Notes: generated from the letters alone by a model not told the origin. A stretch of DNA of 64,000 nucleotides from Mesorhizobium mediterraneum (GCF_002284565.1 NZ_NPKI01000043.1:62001-126000); one strand, 5' to 3'. Numbered from the stretch's first letter, positions 54,187-63,654 are shown. A program made the numbers and translations.

Positions 54187-54651
54187 TCAAGCCATCGGCT
54201 TTCGGAAAGACCGGCGACGCTTCGTCTCAACGACTATTCCAGCGGTATTCTTCGCGTTGAACACGGCCGTTTGCTTCGGCTTAGGTTGGGGCGGGGCATC
54301 AGGCGCCCTTGGCTCCGGCGTTTTCTTGGTCTCTTCCTTGTTCTTGCGGGCGCACAGCAAAGCCTTGGCGCTCGCCGCCTCCGCATCCGATACCTCGCCG
54401 GCCGGCTCGCCATCAACATCGACCCGCACAGCGCCAGCATTCAGTCTCGCCAAGTACCTGGGCATGCTGGTATAGGCGCGCAGGGCTCTCCTCAATTCAT
54501 CATCTGACAGTTCGCCGTCCAGCACGCGAATGTCATGATGGATGCCGATCCTAAGCGGCTTGGGCGCTTTCGGATCGAACGCCGCAGGCCACTTTGCCGA
54601 TAGATGCCGGAAAAGCTGCGCGGGCGATTTCCCTCGGCCGGGGGTCGTCAT
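54187..54651 (-). CDS. ProQ/FinO-domain RNA-binding protein
   Basis: ATG 54651 gives 154 residues. The ProQ/FinO core runs from about 10 to 105: LFRHLSAKWPAAFDPKAPKPLRIGIHHDI, then ELRRALRAYTSMPRYLARLNAGAVRVDVDGEPAGEV. A Lys/Pro-rich tail of about 50 residues follows. Such proteins bind the base of terminator hairpins with U-tails; plasmid FinO controls conjugation through an antisense RNA. Extending upstream to 54762 adds unrelated residues. The element has at least one candidate RNA with a matching terminator (38365-38456). Confidence 0.85.
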   Translation of the reverse strand: MTTPGRGKSPAQLFRHLSAKWPAAFDPKAPKPLRIGIHHDIRVLDGELSDDELRRALRAYTSMPRYLARLNAGAVRVDVDGEPAGEVSDAEAASAKALLCARKNKEETKKTPEPRAPDAPPQPKPKQTAVFNAKNTAGIVVETKRRRSFRKPMA

Positions 54652-55218
54652 GATCAAGCCTCGCCCGATTTGTTTTGTTTCCCAATTCGGACCCTCCGTA
54701 GCCCCCATATATGCAATGATTGTGGACGCCTGAAAAAATGGGGATTCGTCCGGCAGGGGCAAAGCGCATCCTAGCTTCTAGATGAATACCGTTGCCCTCC
54801 CAATCTCCTCGCGACTTCTGAGGAACGGAAACGATCAATCGGACGACCAACCTTCCGAACGGGCAAGAACTGTCGGTCATGACGTTTGGCAAAGGACGGC
54901 TGCGCCGAGTTAATCGGCGGCAACTTGGCATGGGAAGAGAAGTCAACTCCAATCAAGAAGCCAGCCGCGAAACGCTAGGCTAACGCCTAAGGTCTGGAGC
55001 TCGCCTTCTGCTCAACGCCATCACAAGGACGGCGTTGAGCAGCGTAACGAACCTTACATCCTGATGTTGCCAAGCGGTCCTGAACGTGTCGATCTAGTAC
55101 TCGATCAGCGTATGAACGAAAAAAAGGTTGCAGCTTCGACACGCCGCCGCTCAAAAAGTTCCATGTTCGCCTTTGGCAACGGCTGGCTTGGTCATGCGAG
55201 CTTCCCGTACGGCGGCGG
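54652..55218. other. Region without a supported gene, containing a strong inverted repeat
   Basis: Only short frames are seen. The notable feature is the 12-bp inverted repeat at 55008-55042; a smaller pair TAGGC/GCCTA lies just before it (about 54976-54989). Confidence 0.4.
55008..55042. repeat. Perfect 12-bp inverted repeat
   Basis: CTGCTCAACGCC (55008-55019) and GGCGTTGAGCAG (55031-55042) are exact complements around an 11-base spacer. No T-run follows on either strand, so a terminator is less likely than a protein-binding or recombination site. Confidence 0.7.
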
Positions 55219-55726
55219 CTATTGCAACCGATCGCTCTGACGCTGCCCGTAGCCGCTCGTCGCTAGCCACCGCGCCCGCGCCAGGTGGGATGTCCAAGCC
55301 CGACGTGCCCGTTCCGGCTGGCGCTCTGCGTCAATGTTCAAGATGGCTCGTGCCACCTTGCGCCAGTCGAGGCCCATCGCCTCCGACATCAGCAGGACGG
55401 CGTAAGTCTGAAAGTGCGCCACGTCGTAAGGTGTGACCTCGGCCAACTCGGGTGTTTCATTATCGATCCAGGACTCCTCCTCCTTTGAGGGCGCGTCGAT
55501 GTAGCGGCCGATCGACGCCAGGTGCGCCGCAATCTGGTAACGCAGGTGATCGCGGCTGCCGTAGCGGGCATCGATTTCGCCGAGCTTCTTGTCCCCTACG
55601 CTTGTCGCGCGGAACATCGGTATCGCCCAGGGAGTAACAACTCGGACCGATGGCGCAGATATCGCAGCCCGTTGCGAACACGTCCTGCACGAATGCGGGA
55701 ATGTCCTTTTCTTGCATCCGCTTCAT
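55219..55726 (-). pseudogene. Conserved plasmid hypothetical protein, probably frameshifted
   Basis: ATG 55726 starts MKRMQEKDIPAFVQDVFATGCDICAIGPSCYSLGDTD, which then runs out of frame near 55617. The next frame continues VGDKKLGEIDARYGSRDHLRYQIAAHLASIGRYID to 55219. The join is natural in content, and my recollection is that proteins with the DIPAFV...GCDICA...GSRDHL pattern exist on rhizobial plasmids. An independent start at 55617 (MFRATSVGDKK) is possible, which would make it an intact 132-residue protein. Confidence 0.6.
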
Positions 55727-55830
55727 TTCAATAGGCCGCTTCTGACTTCACATTTCCTTATCACAGATCACCCAGTTTGCAACCTTGCCGTGCAATCTTG
55801 GGCGTCACTGCGGCGCGCGAGCACCTTCCC

Positions 55831-56058
55831 TCACAGCTCAGCCCAGTGAATCCGCCCCGTGCGCGCCTCACCCGGAGCCGGAAGAATTAGGACATCTTCC
55901 CTGTGCAGGAAGAACCGACGCGCGAAGAACTCAAGATTTGGGTATCGCTCCCTTCCTGTGTAGCGCTCTGCCGATAGCGCAGCCTGTCGGGGCAGAAGGC
56001 AAGGAAGATAGCCCGCAAGTGTCGGAGAAGCTGCGGCTTCCAGGATTGGCGCTCGCAC
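55831..56058 (-). CDS. Possible small protein, uncertain
   Basis: A 75-residue frame from GTG 56058 ends GRERYPNLEFFARRFFLHREDVLILPAPGEARTGRIHWAEL, a stretch with protein-like composition. A competing frame over the same bases also looks plausible upstream, so a frameshifted relic is as likely as a gene. No family recognised. Confidence 0.3.
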   Translation of the reverse strand: MRAPILEAAASPTLAGYLPCLLPRQAALSAERYTGRERYPNLEFFARRFFLHREDVLILPAPGEARTGRIHWAEL

Positions 56059-56140
56059 GGTTGCTGAGGCCGGTTTACCCTATCGAACACTATGCCGACC
56101 GAGGAAGATCGGGCGAAGCCGAAGCTCCGCCCGGTGGCAG

Positions 56141-56728
56141 TTAGCCGAGCGCCGCCATCTGAAGGTCGGCCGCCTGCCGGTTGACTGTCTGGCCAGGGTT
56201 CTCAACCTGGCGTTCGTAAGGCTTCCAGCTTTCACCAACGATGTGCTCGTAGGCGGCGACGGCGCCCTCGGCCGCCATGCGCAACGCGTGGGCTTGGAGG
56301 CCCATGTCGGCGGCGAACTCGCGCTTGCGCTGTGCATTGCTGTCGAAACCGACAGGACCGTCGAGGTCCTCGTCGCGGGTGTCGTTGGCGAGCCTGGCTG
56401 TGGCGTCCTTGGCCTCGGTGACGGCCTTCGAGTAGAACTGGCCTGCTCCATAGGCGGAGCCGACATAGGAGCCGACGATCCTCTGCAGGTGGATCTGCAT
56501 CGCCTTGTCGGAAAGTCCCTCGGAGAGTGTGTCGGCGCCATCGATCAGGCTGCGCTCGTGGAATTCACGGATGCCATCGCTGTCGAGGACGGGAAGGCCG
56601 AAGCTTTCGGAGATGAGCGTGGCCTGATGGCCGTCCGGGCAGCAGAGCCGAACCATTTCGAGTGTCGTGCCCTTGCGGAGCTGGACGACGCGGGCTTTGG
56701 TCCTGGTGGAGCGGGTTGAACTGGACAT
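56141..56728 (-). CDS. Conserved rhizobial-plasmid hypothetical protein
   Basis: The 195-residue protein begins MSSSTRSTRTKARVVQLRKGTTLEMVRLCCPDGHQATLI. It is mostly helical, with RIVGSYVGSAYGAGQFYSKAVTEAKDATARL in the middle. The general form matches an uncharacterised protein often seen near ParB and DUF7007-type genes on rhizobial plasmids. No catalytic or binding motif is evident. The long GC-rich leader resembles other accessory genes here. Confidence 0.65.
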   Translation of the reverse strand: MSSSTRSTRTKARVVQLRKGTTLEMVRLCCPDGHQATLISESFGLPVLDSDGIREFHERSLIDGADTLSEGLSDKAMQIHLQRIVGSYVGSAYGAGQFYSKAVTEAKDATARLANDTRDEDLDGPVGFDSNAQRKREFAADMGLQAHALRMAAEGAVAAYEHIVGESWKPYERQVENPGQTVNRQAADLQMAALG

Positions 56729-57229
56729 TAGCTTTCCTTTCTAGCGATGCCCTTCAGGTGATCCGGCCCTTGCCGGTCTTCCCTGCGGGTGCGGTCGAAA
56801 GGAACCGGCGGAAGCTGGACGCTTCAGGGTCCGGGACCTGCCAGGCGAGCGAGGTCGGCTTGCGGAAAAGCGGGGGCCAGTCCTTCACTGGTCCCTGCGC
56901 AGGACGCGGGCCGGCCTTGCCGAGATCGGCGGGTTCCGGCCGCTCCGCGGCGCGACAGCGGCCTTGAAGGGGCCAGCCGCCGGTTCAGACCGCAGCAAAC
57001 CCGCCGGAAAGACCGGCAAGGATGAATTCGGACATCGGCACGCGGGAGGAAATCCACTGTTCAATTCCCGCCGCCACACGATCCGCCTGCCCGCCAGGCT
57101 GCGCGAGGGACGGCGTTTGAACTTCGGCTCCTGCCGATATCGGAGATGTGCGCCGCCCGCTGCTGCGGATCAGCTCTTTGGCCTGCTCCCACGTCGGACT
57201 GACAACGCACTGGTTTCAATGCCGCCGCA
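56729..57229. other. GC-rich leader and intergenic region
   Basis: This stretch between two divergent genes is rich in short GC palindromes (for example CCGGCCGCTCCGCGG near 56937-56951). No gene is supported. Confidence 0.4.
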
Positions 57230-57539
57230 ATGACAGATCAGAACGACGACTACGTCTATGACGACGCGACAGGGGAATTGCGACCAGCGTCGGAGATGGC
57301 TGCCATGCAGCTACTGCCGAAAGCATCGAAGTGCGCGATGCCGCCGGCAAGGTGCTGGCCGACGGCGACTCCGTCGCCCTCGTCAAGGACCTCAAGGTCA
57401 AAGGCGCTGGGCAGAGCCTGAAGCAGGGCACGGTGATCAAAGTCGATCCGGCTGACCGACAAATCCTGACGAAATCGACTGCCGGAATGACGCGATCAAG
57501 GGGCTGGTGTTGCGAACCGAGTTCGTACGCAAGCGCTGA
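57230..57539 (+). pseudogene. PhnA/YjdM-like protein, frameshifted
   Basis: The start MTDQNDDYVYDDATGELRPASEM, then SIEVRDAAGKVLADGDSVALVKDLKVKGAGQSLKQGTVIK, then SIRLTD and finally DAIKGLVLRTEFVRKR before TGA 57537-57539 together make up the short zinc-ribbon-less PhnA domain protein. They lie in at least three frames (shifts near 57300-57325, 57440 and 57490). Intact relatives have about 100 residues; their role is unclear despite the phosphonate-utilisation name. Confidence 0.75.
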
Positions 57540-57552
57540 CCAGGCCGCAGTA

Positions 57553-57873
57553 TCAGGCGCGCCTCAGGTCCGGCGGGATTCTGTCACAGTGCTGCGATCG
57601 CAGCGTCCTGCCTTGCCAGTTTGCGAGATAGGCATCGATCTCGTGCTGCCTTTCCTGTGTGATCGCGGCAAGGTTCGATCGATATCGTTCCAGAAAGGTC
57701 CTGGCATCGGCAGGTTTTAGGCGTCGGCGGCCGTTACGCTGGGGCTTGAGCTGCGGAATGATCGCCGTCATCCGCCTTATGATCTGCCGGTCGATCATAT
57801 CAAGCTGGCGCTGTGTCTGGCGCCGTGCCTCCTCCATGCGAAAGAGCTGCGCGCGGCGATCGCGGACAGACAT
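57553..57873 (-). CDS. Small helical plasmid protein
   Basis: ATG 57873 gives 106 residues, Arg/Gln rich and predicted coiled-coil (LFRMEEARRQTQRQLDMIDRQIIRRM, then RTFLERYRSNLAAITQERQHEIDAYLANWQG). The start overlaps the stop of the upstream gene as TAATG, so the two are coupled. No family recognised. Confidence 0.65.
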   Translation of the reverse strand: MSVRDRRAQLFRMEEARRQTQRQLDMIDRQIIRRMTAIIPQLKPQRNGRRRLKPADARTFLERYRSNLAAITQERQHEIDAYLANWQGRTLRSQHCDRIPPDLRRA

Positions 57874-58749
57874 TATGTGTCCCTCCCCTGCCAATCCATG
57901 AAGCTCGATGGCCCGCCATAGACACGATGGCGCGCAACATCGATGACGAATCCAAAGCGGCCGACATGGTATTCGTCGGTCGGAACGAGAAAGCGACGTT
58001 CCTCCGTGCCCGGTCCACGCCTGCCGCCGGGCGTCGCGATAACCTCGGTGAAACCGGCCTGGTGCTCGGTATCGCCGACACCACGACCCAGTTATCGGTA
58101 AGCATCTCGAAGAATCCCGCTCGTCCTTTTTCGCGGATTGGCCGGGTTCGAGCACCCTGCCGTGGATCGCCTCCCAGGCTTCCGGATACCAGTCGCGGAT
58201 CGTCTTTTTCGCACAAGCCTTCTCGAAGTCCGTGAGGAGCTGCGGGAAGGCTTGGGCGACGGCCGCCCAATGGCAGTCCTCTTCATACCAGCCGCCATCG
58301 GCACGGAGCATGACATGGACTTTGCGATTTCGCTCCGCCGACAGATGGAACCCGCCATGGCCTGCCGTTGAGTGAGACACGACGCCCTCGGCGTAGACGG
58401 TCGCTCCCTGCGACGTTCCCCATGGCGTGTGGGCGCGGGAATCGATTTCGCGACGGCCAAGCGCTACGCGATGCTGCTGGTGGAGAGCGTTCTCCTCGAC
58501 ATGCGCGCGAAACGCCGCCTCGTCGGCAAGCTCGCCGGCATGGCCGTAGAAATCGCTGCGCGTCCATTCGGCCATGGGCCGGCGGATACGCCAGCCCATG
58601 ACAAGATAGTGCCGGCCGTTCCGGACCGGAACCATGGCGAACGCCGTTTCACCGACAAGCGCAACGGGATATCCGTCGGCGCTGCGGCCAAAACAAATCC
58701 CCACATTACCGGGGGCCTCGTCTCGTATCCGGGGAGTGGCCACGCTCAT
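57873..58749 (-). pseudogene. DUF7007-like plasmid protein with two frameshifts
   Basis: ATG 58749 starts MSVATPRIRDEAPGNVGICFGRS. The conserved core THTPWGTSQGATVYAEGVVSHSTAGHGGFHLS and EEDCHWAAVAQAFPQLLTDFEKACAKKTIRDWYPEAWEAI is intact. Near 58105 the frame shifts to FFEMLTDNWVVVSAI and near 58085 again to DTEHQAGFTEVIATPGG, ending HVGRFGFVIDVARHRVYGGPSSFMDWQGRDT at 57873. Two closely spaced indels of opposite effect do not restore the frame. About 290 residues would be encoded. The family name is from memory. Confidence 0.75.
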
Positions 58750-58814
58750 GCCGCCACCCTCCCCTCGACGGTATCCGCGGCCACGGCATCGGCCGTCACC
58801 TCTTGCAGAACGGC

Positions 58815-59222
58815 TCACGGATAGCCGTGCCGCGTCAGCCATTCTTCTGCATCCGCACGATGGCTGGCGAGATAGACCAGTTCGGCGTCTTCGCAGTGGC
58901 GGTCGAGCACCAGGACCGAGCCGATAGCGGGCCGCTCCTTGACCGCAAAGTTGAGATCGCTGTTCACCGAAAAACTCTGGTGAACACGCAGGACGACGGT
59001 GCCCTGGCTGCCATAATCGCCCTTGTGCAGGGTAATGGATGCCGGCAGCGTGGTGTTGCCGACGCGGGTTTCGGCCTGCTTGCGGATCAGCCGGCCGCCA
59101 CTGTTGCGGTTCTCCCATGCGGCGAGCTTGTTGCGATGTCGCTCGGGCGGGCGTGGCGTTCCATCGCGATAAGTTACGATCGAACCGAGTGGAACGAGGT
59201 CATAGATGGTTTGAGCCGACAT
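58815..59222 (-). CDS. Conserved plasmid hypothetical protein
   Basis: The 135-residue protein (MSAQTIYDLVPLGSIVTYRDGTPRPPERHRNKLAAWENRNSGGRLI) has a beta-rich central part (ASITLHKGDYGSQGTVVLRV) and an acidic C-terminus. Comparable proteins accompany ParB-like and DUF7007-like genes on rhizobial plasmids. No function can be assigned. It lies 65 bases upstream of the frameshifted gene and likely shares its transcript. Confidence 0.65.
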   Translation of the reverse strand: MSAQTIYDLVPLGSIVTYRDGTPRPPERHRNKLAAWENRNSGGRLIRKQAETRVGNTTLPASITLHKGDYGSQGTVVLRVHQSFSVNSDLNFAVKERPAIGSVLVLDRHCEDAELVYLASHRADAEEWLTRHGYP

Positions 59223-59315
59223 GATTGGTCTCCGGTGTTTAGGGCGAAAACGAAACCGCCGCCGGCGAGGTCACCGGCGGCGGTAATGCAATCGGAAGGA
59301 AGAAAGCGCGCGCTG

Positions 59316-61028
59316 CTATTCGGCGGCCTCGCGGAAGCCTTCAGCGTCATCGTCGCCGGCATACTCGTGCGCTGGCTCGATGATCGCATCGCCGTCGAGC
59401 TCGTCCTGGTGCGCCGGCGTGCCGTCGTCCTCAGGCTGTTCCCTGGCCTCGTTCATCTTCAGCCAGGAGGTCAGCTTTTCCGGAGTGGGTGCAAACAGCG
59501 CCGACGGGTGGACGAAGCAGCCTTCCTTGAAATGCTCGACCAGCGCCGCACGGGTGTCCTTGACCTTCTGACGGGGCAGGACGGATGTATCGGCGCAGGC
59601 CGCTTCCAATGCCTGCCGCGACAGGCATGACAGGAAGTCCTCAGTCCCCATGTTGGCTAAGAAGTTGTCCGCGGCGATGATGTCGCCGGCGACACGGGCG
59701 ACAACGCCGCTGTCCGAGCGATTCTCCCTGCAGGACAGAACGTCGATCAGCAAGGACCGCACGGCAATGCGCAGCGTGTCCATGTCGAACGTCAGCCTGC
59801 CCTCCTGGTCGAACAGGCGCGCGGCATGTTCGCCGAGGCCTGCGGCCCCGTAACAGGAGATGTCGCGGGCACCAGATGCCACTGTGACATTCTGGCCGGC
59901 GAAGGCGAGGACGAGCAGCGCCATCAGCGTGTCGTCCTCGATCGGTGCGCGCGACAGCGCCTCGTGCAGCGCGTCGGTACGCAGGTCGCCGATCATCTCT
60001 ATGCCTTTGCGCGTTACGTCCGGACGCGGCTTTGCCGTAATGACGATATCATCGCCATCGGTCTCAACATCAGCGCCATTCTTGCCCTTGGGGTTTTTGG
60101 CCGCCGGCATGCGGTACGCGACCGACTGCACCTTGCCGTCGCGGTCGAGATACAGGGCGGTGTGATCGGACTTCGACGGCTTGCCGTAGACCCGCTCGGC
60201 CTTGGGCGGCAGCTTCGGCTCGCCCCACTGACCGGCTTCCACGATCACGACGCGCTTGGGCAGAGTGTTTGCCATCCACTCCTGCTGCGCGCCAAGGAAA
60301 GCCTCGACATCGACCGTATAGCGGCTGTCCTCGTCGGCCGGCGCGAACAGGTCCTCGACCCAGGCTATGCCGTAGGCGTGAGCGAGATCGTCACCGAAGC
60401 TGGCGTCGCGCGCGTACATGCGGCGCTTCGTCAGGCCCTGCGCCACGCTCCACCATGACACCTGGGGATCGGCCTTGGACGGCTTGTGCTTCTTCCAGAC
60501 CTCCTTCTGCTCATCAAGCGAAGCCGACGCGATGGTGCGCAACTGCTGCTCGTTGGGCATGTCGCCCTTGGCCATCTGGTCCAACATGGCCGGCAGAACG
60601 TTGGCGAGCAGGCGCAGCTTCCTGATCTGGCGGACGGGAAGCGCTAAAGCGAGGGCGACGGCTTCCTCGGTCCAGCCGAGCGCAACCAGCCGCTCAATCG
60701 CGCGCCATTGGTCGACGGGATCGAGTTGCTCATGCGCCAGCGTCTCGGCCAGCGACCGCATTGCACCACCATCCTCGGCGTGCTCGATCACCAGCACGGC
60801 GATCTCTTCCAGACCCGCGGCAATCGCCTGCTTCACACGACGATGTCCGGCATCAATGACATAGCCGTTGCCGCCATCCGCTTCCGGCGCCACGACAGGT
60901 GGCTGCACGATGCCGACAGCGCGAATGGTAGCCAGCAGCAGCGCGTCGGCCTGCGGGCTGGACTTCGAGCGTCGCGCCTTGTCCGGGTTATCCTTCAGCG
61001 CACGCGGATCGACAAACTTCAGTTCCAT
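59316..61028 (-). CDS. Orphan ParB/RepB-family DNA-binding protein
   Basis: The 570-residue protein has an N-terminal ParB domain (DPRALKDNPDKARRS, then VGIVQPPVVAPEADGGNGYVIDAGHRRVKQAIAAGLEEI) including the GHRR CTP/nuclease-like motif, and a KorB-like HTH region (LAHEQLDPVDQWRAIERLVALGWTEEAVALALALPVRQIRKLRLL). A long C-terminal part follows (about 250-570) ending in an acidic tail. No parA precedes it; the only ParA-like gene (33798-34478) is 25 kb away. Large orphan ParB proteins are typical of rhizobial conjugative plasmids, where the role is not known to me. Confidence 0.88.
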   Translation of the reverse strand: MELKFVDPRALKDNPDKARRSKSSPQADALLLATIRAVGIVQPPVVAPEADGGNGYVIDAGHRRVKQAIAAGLEEIAVLVIEHAEDGGAMRSLAETLAHEQLDPVDQWRAIERLVALGWTEEAVALALALPVRQIRKLRLLANVLPAMLDQMAKGDMPNEQQLRTIASASLDEQKEVWKKHKPSKADPQVSWWSVAQGLTKRRMYARDASFGDDLAHAYGIAWVEDLFAPADEDSRYTVDVEAFLGAQQEWMANTLPKRVVIVEAGQWGEPKLPPKAERVYGKPSKSDHTALYLDRDGKVQSVAYRMPAAKNPKGKNGADVETDGDDIVITAKPRPDVTRKGIEMIGDLRTDALHEALSRAPIEDDTLMALLVLAFAGQNVTVASGARDISCYGAAGLGEHAARLFDQEGRLTFDMDTLRIAVRSLLIDVLSCRENRSDSGVVARVAGDIIAADNFLANMGTEDFLSCLSRQALEAACADTSVLPRQKVKDTRAALVEHFKEGCFVHPSALFAPTPEKLTSWLKMNEAREQPEDDGTPAHQDELDGDAIIEPAHEYAGDDDAEGFREAAE

Positions 61029-61609
61029 GGAGATGCTCCTTCAAGGGGTTTGCGGACACCGCCGTTCGCGGGTCCTTCCTCGTCTTCTTCCCGAAGACAT
61101 CCCCCGGCCCGCTGAGCGGACGGGCAGGTGCAACTGCGGCCGAGCATCCCTGCCGGCCAGATCAAGCGGGGCTCTTGAGCCCTGCGCAGAGCGATCGGCC
61201 GGGATCGCGAGCGGCGCGGTTGAGCGCCAGCGTCAGCGGCCCGCCCGATCTGCGAGAGGGCTTTATCCTTCCTCCGTTTTTCCTTTCCACCTCCCTGCGA
61301 CGTGGATCTAGAGCACGTCCAGTTTAATCGGGATCACAATCCTGCAGCCGGCAAGCTGCGCCATGAAGTTCTAATCTAAGCCCGATGGCCACAATCGTTC
61401 CGATCATGACCACCTGATCGAGGTTCTCCTGGCGTACGACCGGTGATCTACGGCTTCGAAGGCACGTGCGATTGTCACCCCATCGCATGGCGCCTGGCTG
61501 GGGCTGGTTTTTCGAGGTGCGCTGGTGTCGTCGCTTGGGAGGCTCGGCCGAACTCGAGGGGGCCTGCACAACAGTTGGGACAAGAATGATCCTGGCAGCA
61601 TTCTAGTGT
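61029..61609. other. Leader of the ParB gene and unassigned sequence
   Basis: The first 240 bases form a GC-rich leader. From 61320 to 61609 the sequence is less GC-rich with only short frames; a relic of an inserted element is possible but no transposase motif is convincing. Confidence 0.4.
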
Positions 61610-62494
61610 TCAACTACCGAAAACTTCAGCCAAGTAGTCGATGAACACTCGTATCTTCTGCGGTGTATGGCGCCGTTGCGCATAAAAGGCGTAAATTGAT
61701 TGCTCCACGGGTTCGTAGTGTGGCAGCAGCTGCACCAGACGGTTTTCTGCAAGGTCGTCTGCGACCATAAAATCCGGGAGCAATGAATAGCCATATCCGG
61801 TCAGGCAAGCGTTTTTGACCGCACGTGCGGAGTTCATTCTAAAGTGTTGCGGAACTTCGAAGTCGATGATTTCGCCTAAAAACCTAAACTGGTGTGTTCG
61901 CCCCCATTCTCCGCTGACTTGCGTGACCGATGGATAGCTTCTGATTTCGTCGAATGATTTGGGCATCCCAAACCTTCGACAAACTTCGGGAGAGGCAACA
62001 AATACTATTCTTTGAGTATATATCTTCTGCGCGATCATAGATGAATCTCTTAATGGACCGACTCGAATTGCAACATCGTAATGCTCCTCGATAAGATCAA
62101 CCAAGCGGTTGCCGAGATCGAGTGAGATGTCTAGCTGGGGAAACCTTCGCAAGAACTCAGGCAAGGCGGGTGCCAGGCATTCGTTGCCGAAAGCCATGAC
62201 GCACGACACGCGCAACTGCCCGCGCGGAGTTTCGTGGCGCTCGCGAACCACGCTCCGCATAGTATCGAGCTCCTCGAGTATGCCAGAGCTTTTTTGCACG
62301 AACTCCATTCCTGCATCAGATAAGTTGAGTTGACGGGTGGTCCGGTTGAAGAGACGCACCCCCAAATCGGCCTCCAGCTCAGCCATGATTCGACTGACTG
62401 AAGGCGCGGAAAGTCTCAACTCCCGGCTCGCTGCGGTAAAACTCCCATGGCGCGCAACCTCGATTGCGATGCGCATCGCCGTCACCATATCCAC
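61610..62494 (-). CDS. LysR-type transcriptional regulator
   Basis: The 294-residue protein has the N-terminal HTH (RIAIEVARHGSFTAASRELRLSAPSVSRIMAELEADLGVRLF) and substrate domain (GQLRVSCVMAFGNECLAPALPEFLRRFPQLDISLDLGN, then DVAIRVGPLRDSSM), of the CrgA/DsdC-like large subgroup. It is divergent from the oxidoreductase gene 155 bases away, the classical layout for a LysR protein and its target. Composition is less GC-rich than the plasmid genes, suggesting separate acquisition. Confidence 0.93.
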   Translation of the reverse strand: MDMVTAMRIAIEVARHGSFTAASRELRLSAPSVSRIMAELEADLGVRLFNRTTRQLNLSDAGMEFVQKSSGILEELDTMRSVVRERHETPRGQLRVSCVMAFGNECLAPALPEFLRRFPQLDISLDLGNRLVDLIEEHYDVAIRVGPLRDSSMIAQKIYTQRIVFVASPEVCRRFGMPKSFDEIRSYPSVTQVSGEWGRTHQFRFLGEIIDFEVPQHFRMNSARAVKNACLTGYGYSLLPDFMVADDLAENRLVQLLPHYEPVEQSIYAFYAQRRHTPQKIRVFIDYLAEVFGS

Positions 62495-62534
62495 CCAGAC
62501 ACTCTTTCAAAATCTAAAACAATGTTTCTCCGAA

Positions 62535-62553
62535 ATGCCTATTATCACGGCAT
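62535..62553. promoter_or_regulatory. Candidate LysR-type operator
   Basis: ATGCC-TATTATCAC-GGCAT is an inverted repeat of 5-bp arms with a 9-bp spacer, in the intergenic region of the LysR/oxidoreductase pair. Its position, 41 bases from the regulator start, fits autoregulation. Confidence 0.5.
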
Positions 62554-62649
62554 GCAAACTGATGCATTCAAGAAGCAAGTGCGTCATGGTTTGAGGGACA
62601 GAACCCGACCCAGATATCGGAGCACCTGTGCTCGTAAGGAGAGACCGCC

Positions 62650-63654
62650 ATGGCCAAGAATCCTAGTTGGGTACTGCGGAGTTATCCGTCGGGAATGCCG
62701 ACGGTCGGCAACTGGATGCGGGAAGATCGCCCGATTCCGGAACCCGCAGAGGGAGAACTGCTCCTCAAGACCTTGTGGCTCTCGGTGGATCCGTACATGC
62801 GCGGCAGGATCAGTCCGGCGAAAAATTACGCCGCTGGCTTTGGATTGGGGGATCTGATGTCGGGAGGCGGAATCGGGGAAGTGATCTCATCCGGATCTCC
62901 TGATTTCAAGCCTGGTGACATTGTCATGAGTGACTATTTTGGATGGCAGCCTTTCACGAGCATTCCTGCGTCCTCAGCCAAGGTTGTGACCGCCACCGAC
63001 GCCCCCGTGCAAGCCTCGCTCAGCTACCTGGGTATGCCGGGTCTGACGGCATATTTTTCGCTTCTCAAGACCGGCAAGCCGAAACAAGGCGAGACAGTCT
63101 TGATCTCGGCGGCCTCGGGTGCCGTGGGGCAGATTGCGGGGCAAATCGCGCGGATAAAGGGACTTGACCCGGTTGCTATTGTGGGCACGGACGCAAAACT
63201 CGAATGGTGCAAAAAGCTTGGGTATCGCCAAGGCATCAACCACCGAACATCGACTGACCTGGTGGCCGATGTCGCCGCTGCGTGCCCAAACAGAGTGGAC
63301 GTATTTATCGATAACACTGCGGGACCGATCCACGATGCGGCGATGTTAAATCTTAATACGTTCGGTCGAGTTGTGATCGTCGGGACGATTGCTTTGGCTG
63401 ATCGATTCGATCAACCAGATATCGGCTTGAGACACCTCAGGAAAACTCTGATCACTCGGGCTCGGATCGAAGGTTTCTTGCTTGATGACCATGAACACGA
63501 ATTTGAGACGGCAAAGGCCGACCTGCTATCCTGGTATAAACAGGGACTTCTTGAGACAAAAGAAGACGTCGCTGAAGGGATCGAGGCGGTACCTTATGCC
63601 TTTGTGCGCATGTTGAATGGGGAGAACTTTGGTAAGCAGCTAATAAAACTGTGA
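62650..63654 (+). CDS. NADP-dependent oxidoreductase (CurA / leukotriene B4 dehydrogenase-like MDR)
   Basis: The 334-residue enzyme is a medium-chain reductase without structural zinc: WLSVDPYMRGRI (substrate part), LGMPGLTAYFSLL, the cofactor fold AASGAVGQIAGQIAR, and FGRVVIVGTIALAD. It would reduce the C=C bond of enones or similar reactive carbonyls. An AAGGAGAGA stretch before ATG 62650 supports the start. Divergent regulation by the neighbouring LysR protein is likely. Confidence 0.93.
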   Translation: MAKNPSWVLRSYPSGMPTVGNWMREDRPIPEPAEGELLLKTLWLSVDPYMRGRISPAKNYAAGFGLGDLMSGGGIGEVISSGSPDFKPGDIVMSDYFGWQPFTSIPASSAKVVTATDAPVQASLSYLGMPGLTAYFSLLKTGKPKQGETVLISAASGAVGQIAGQIARIKGLDPVAIVGTDAKLEWCKKLGYRQGINHRTSTDLVADVAAACPNRVDVFIDNTAGPIHDAAMLNLNTFGRVVIVGTIALADRFDQPDIGLRHLRKTLITRARIEGFLLDDHEHEFETAKADLLSWYKQGLLETKEDVAEGIEAVPYAFVRMLNGENFGKQLIKL

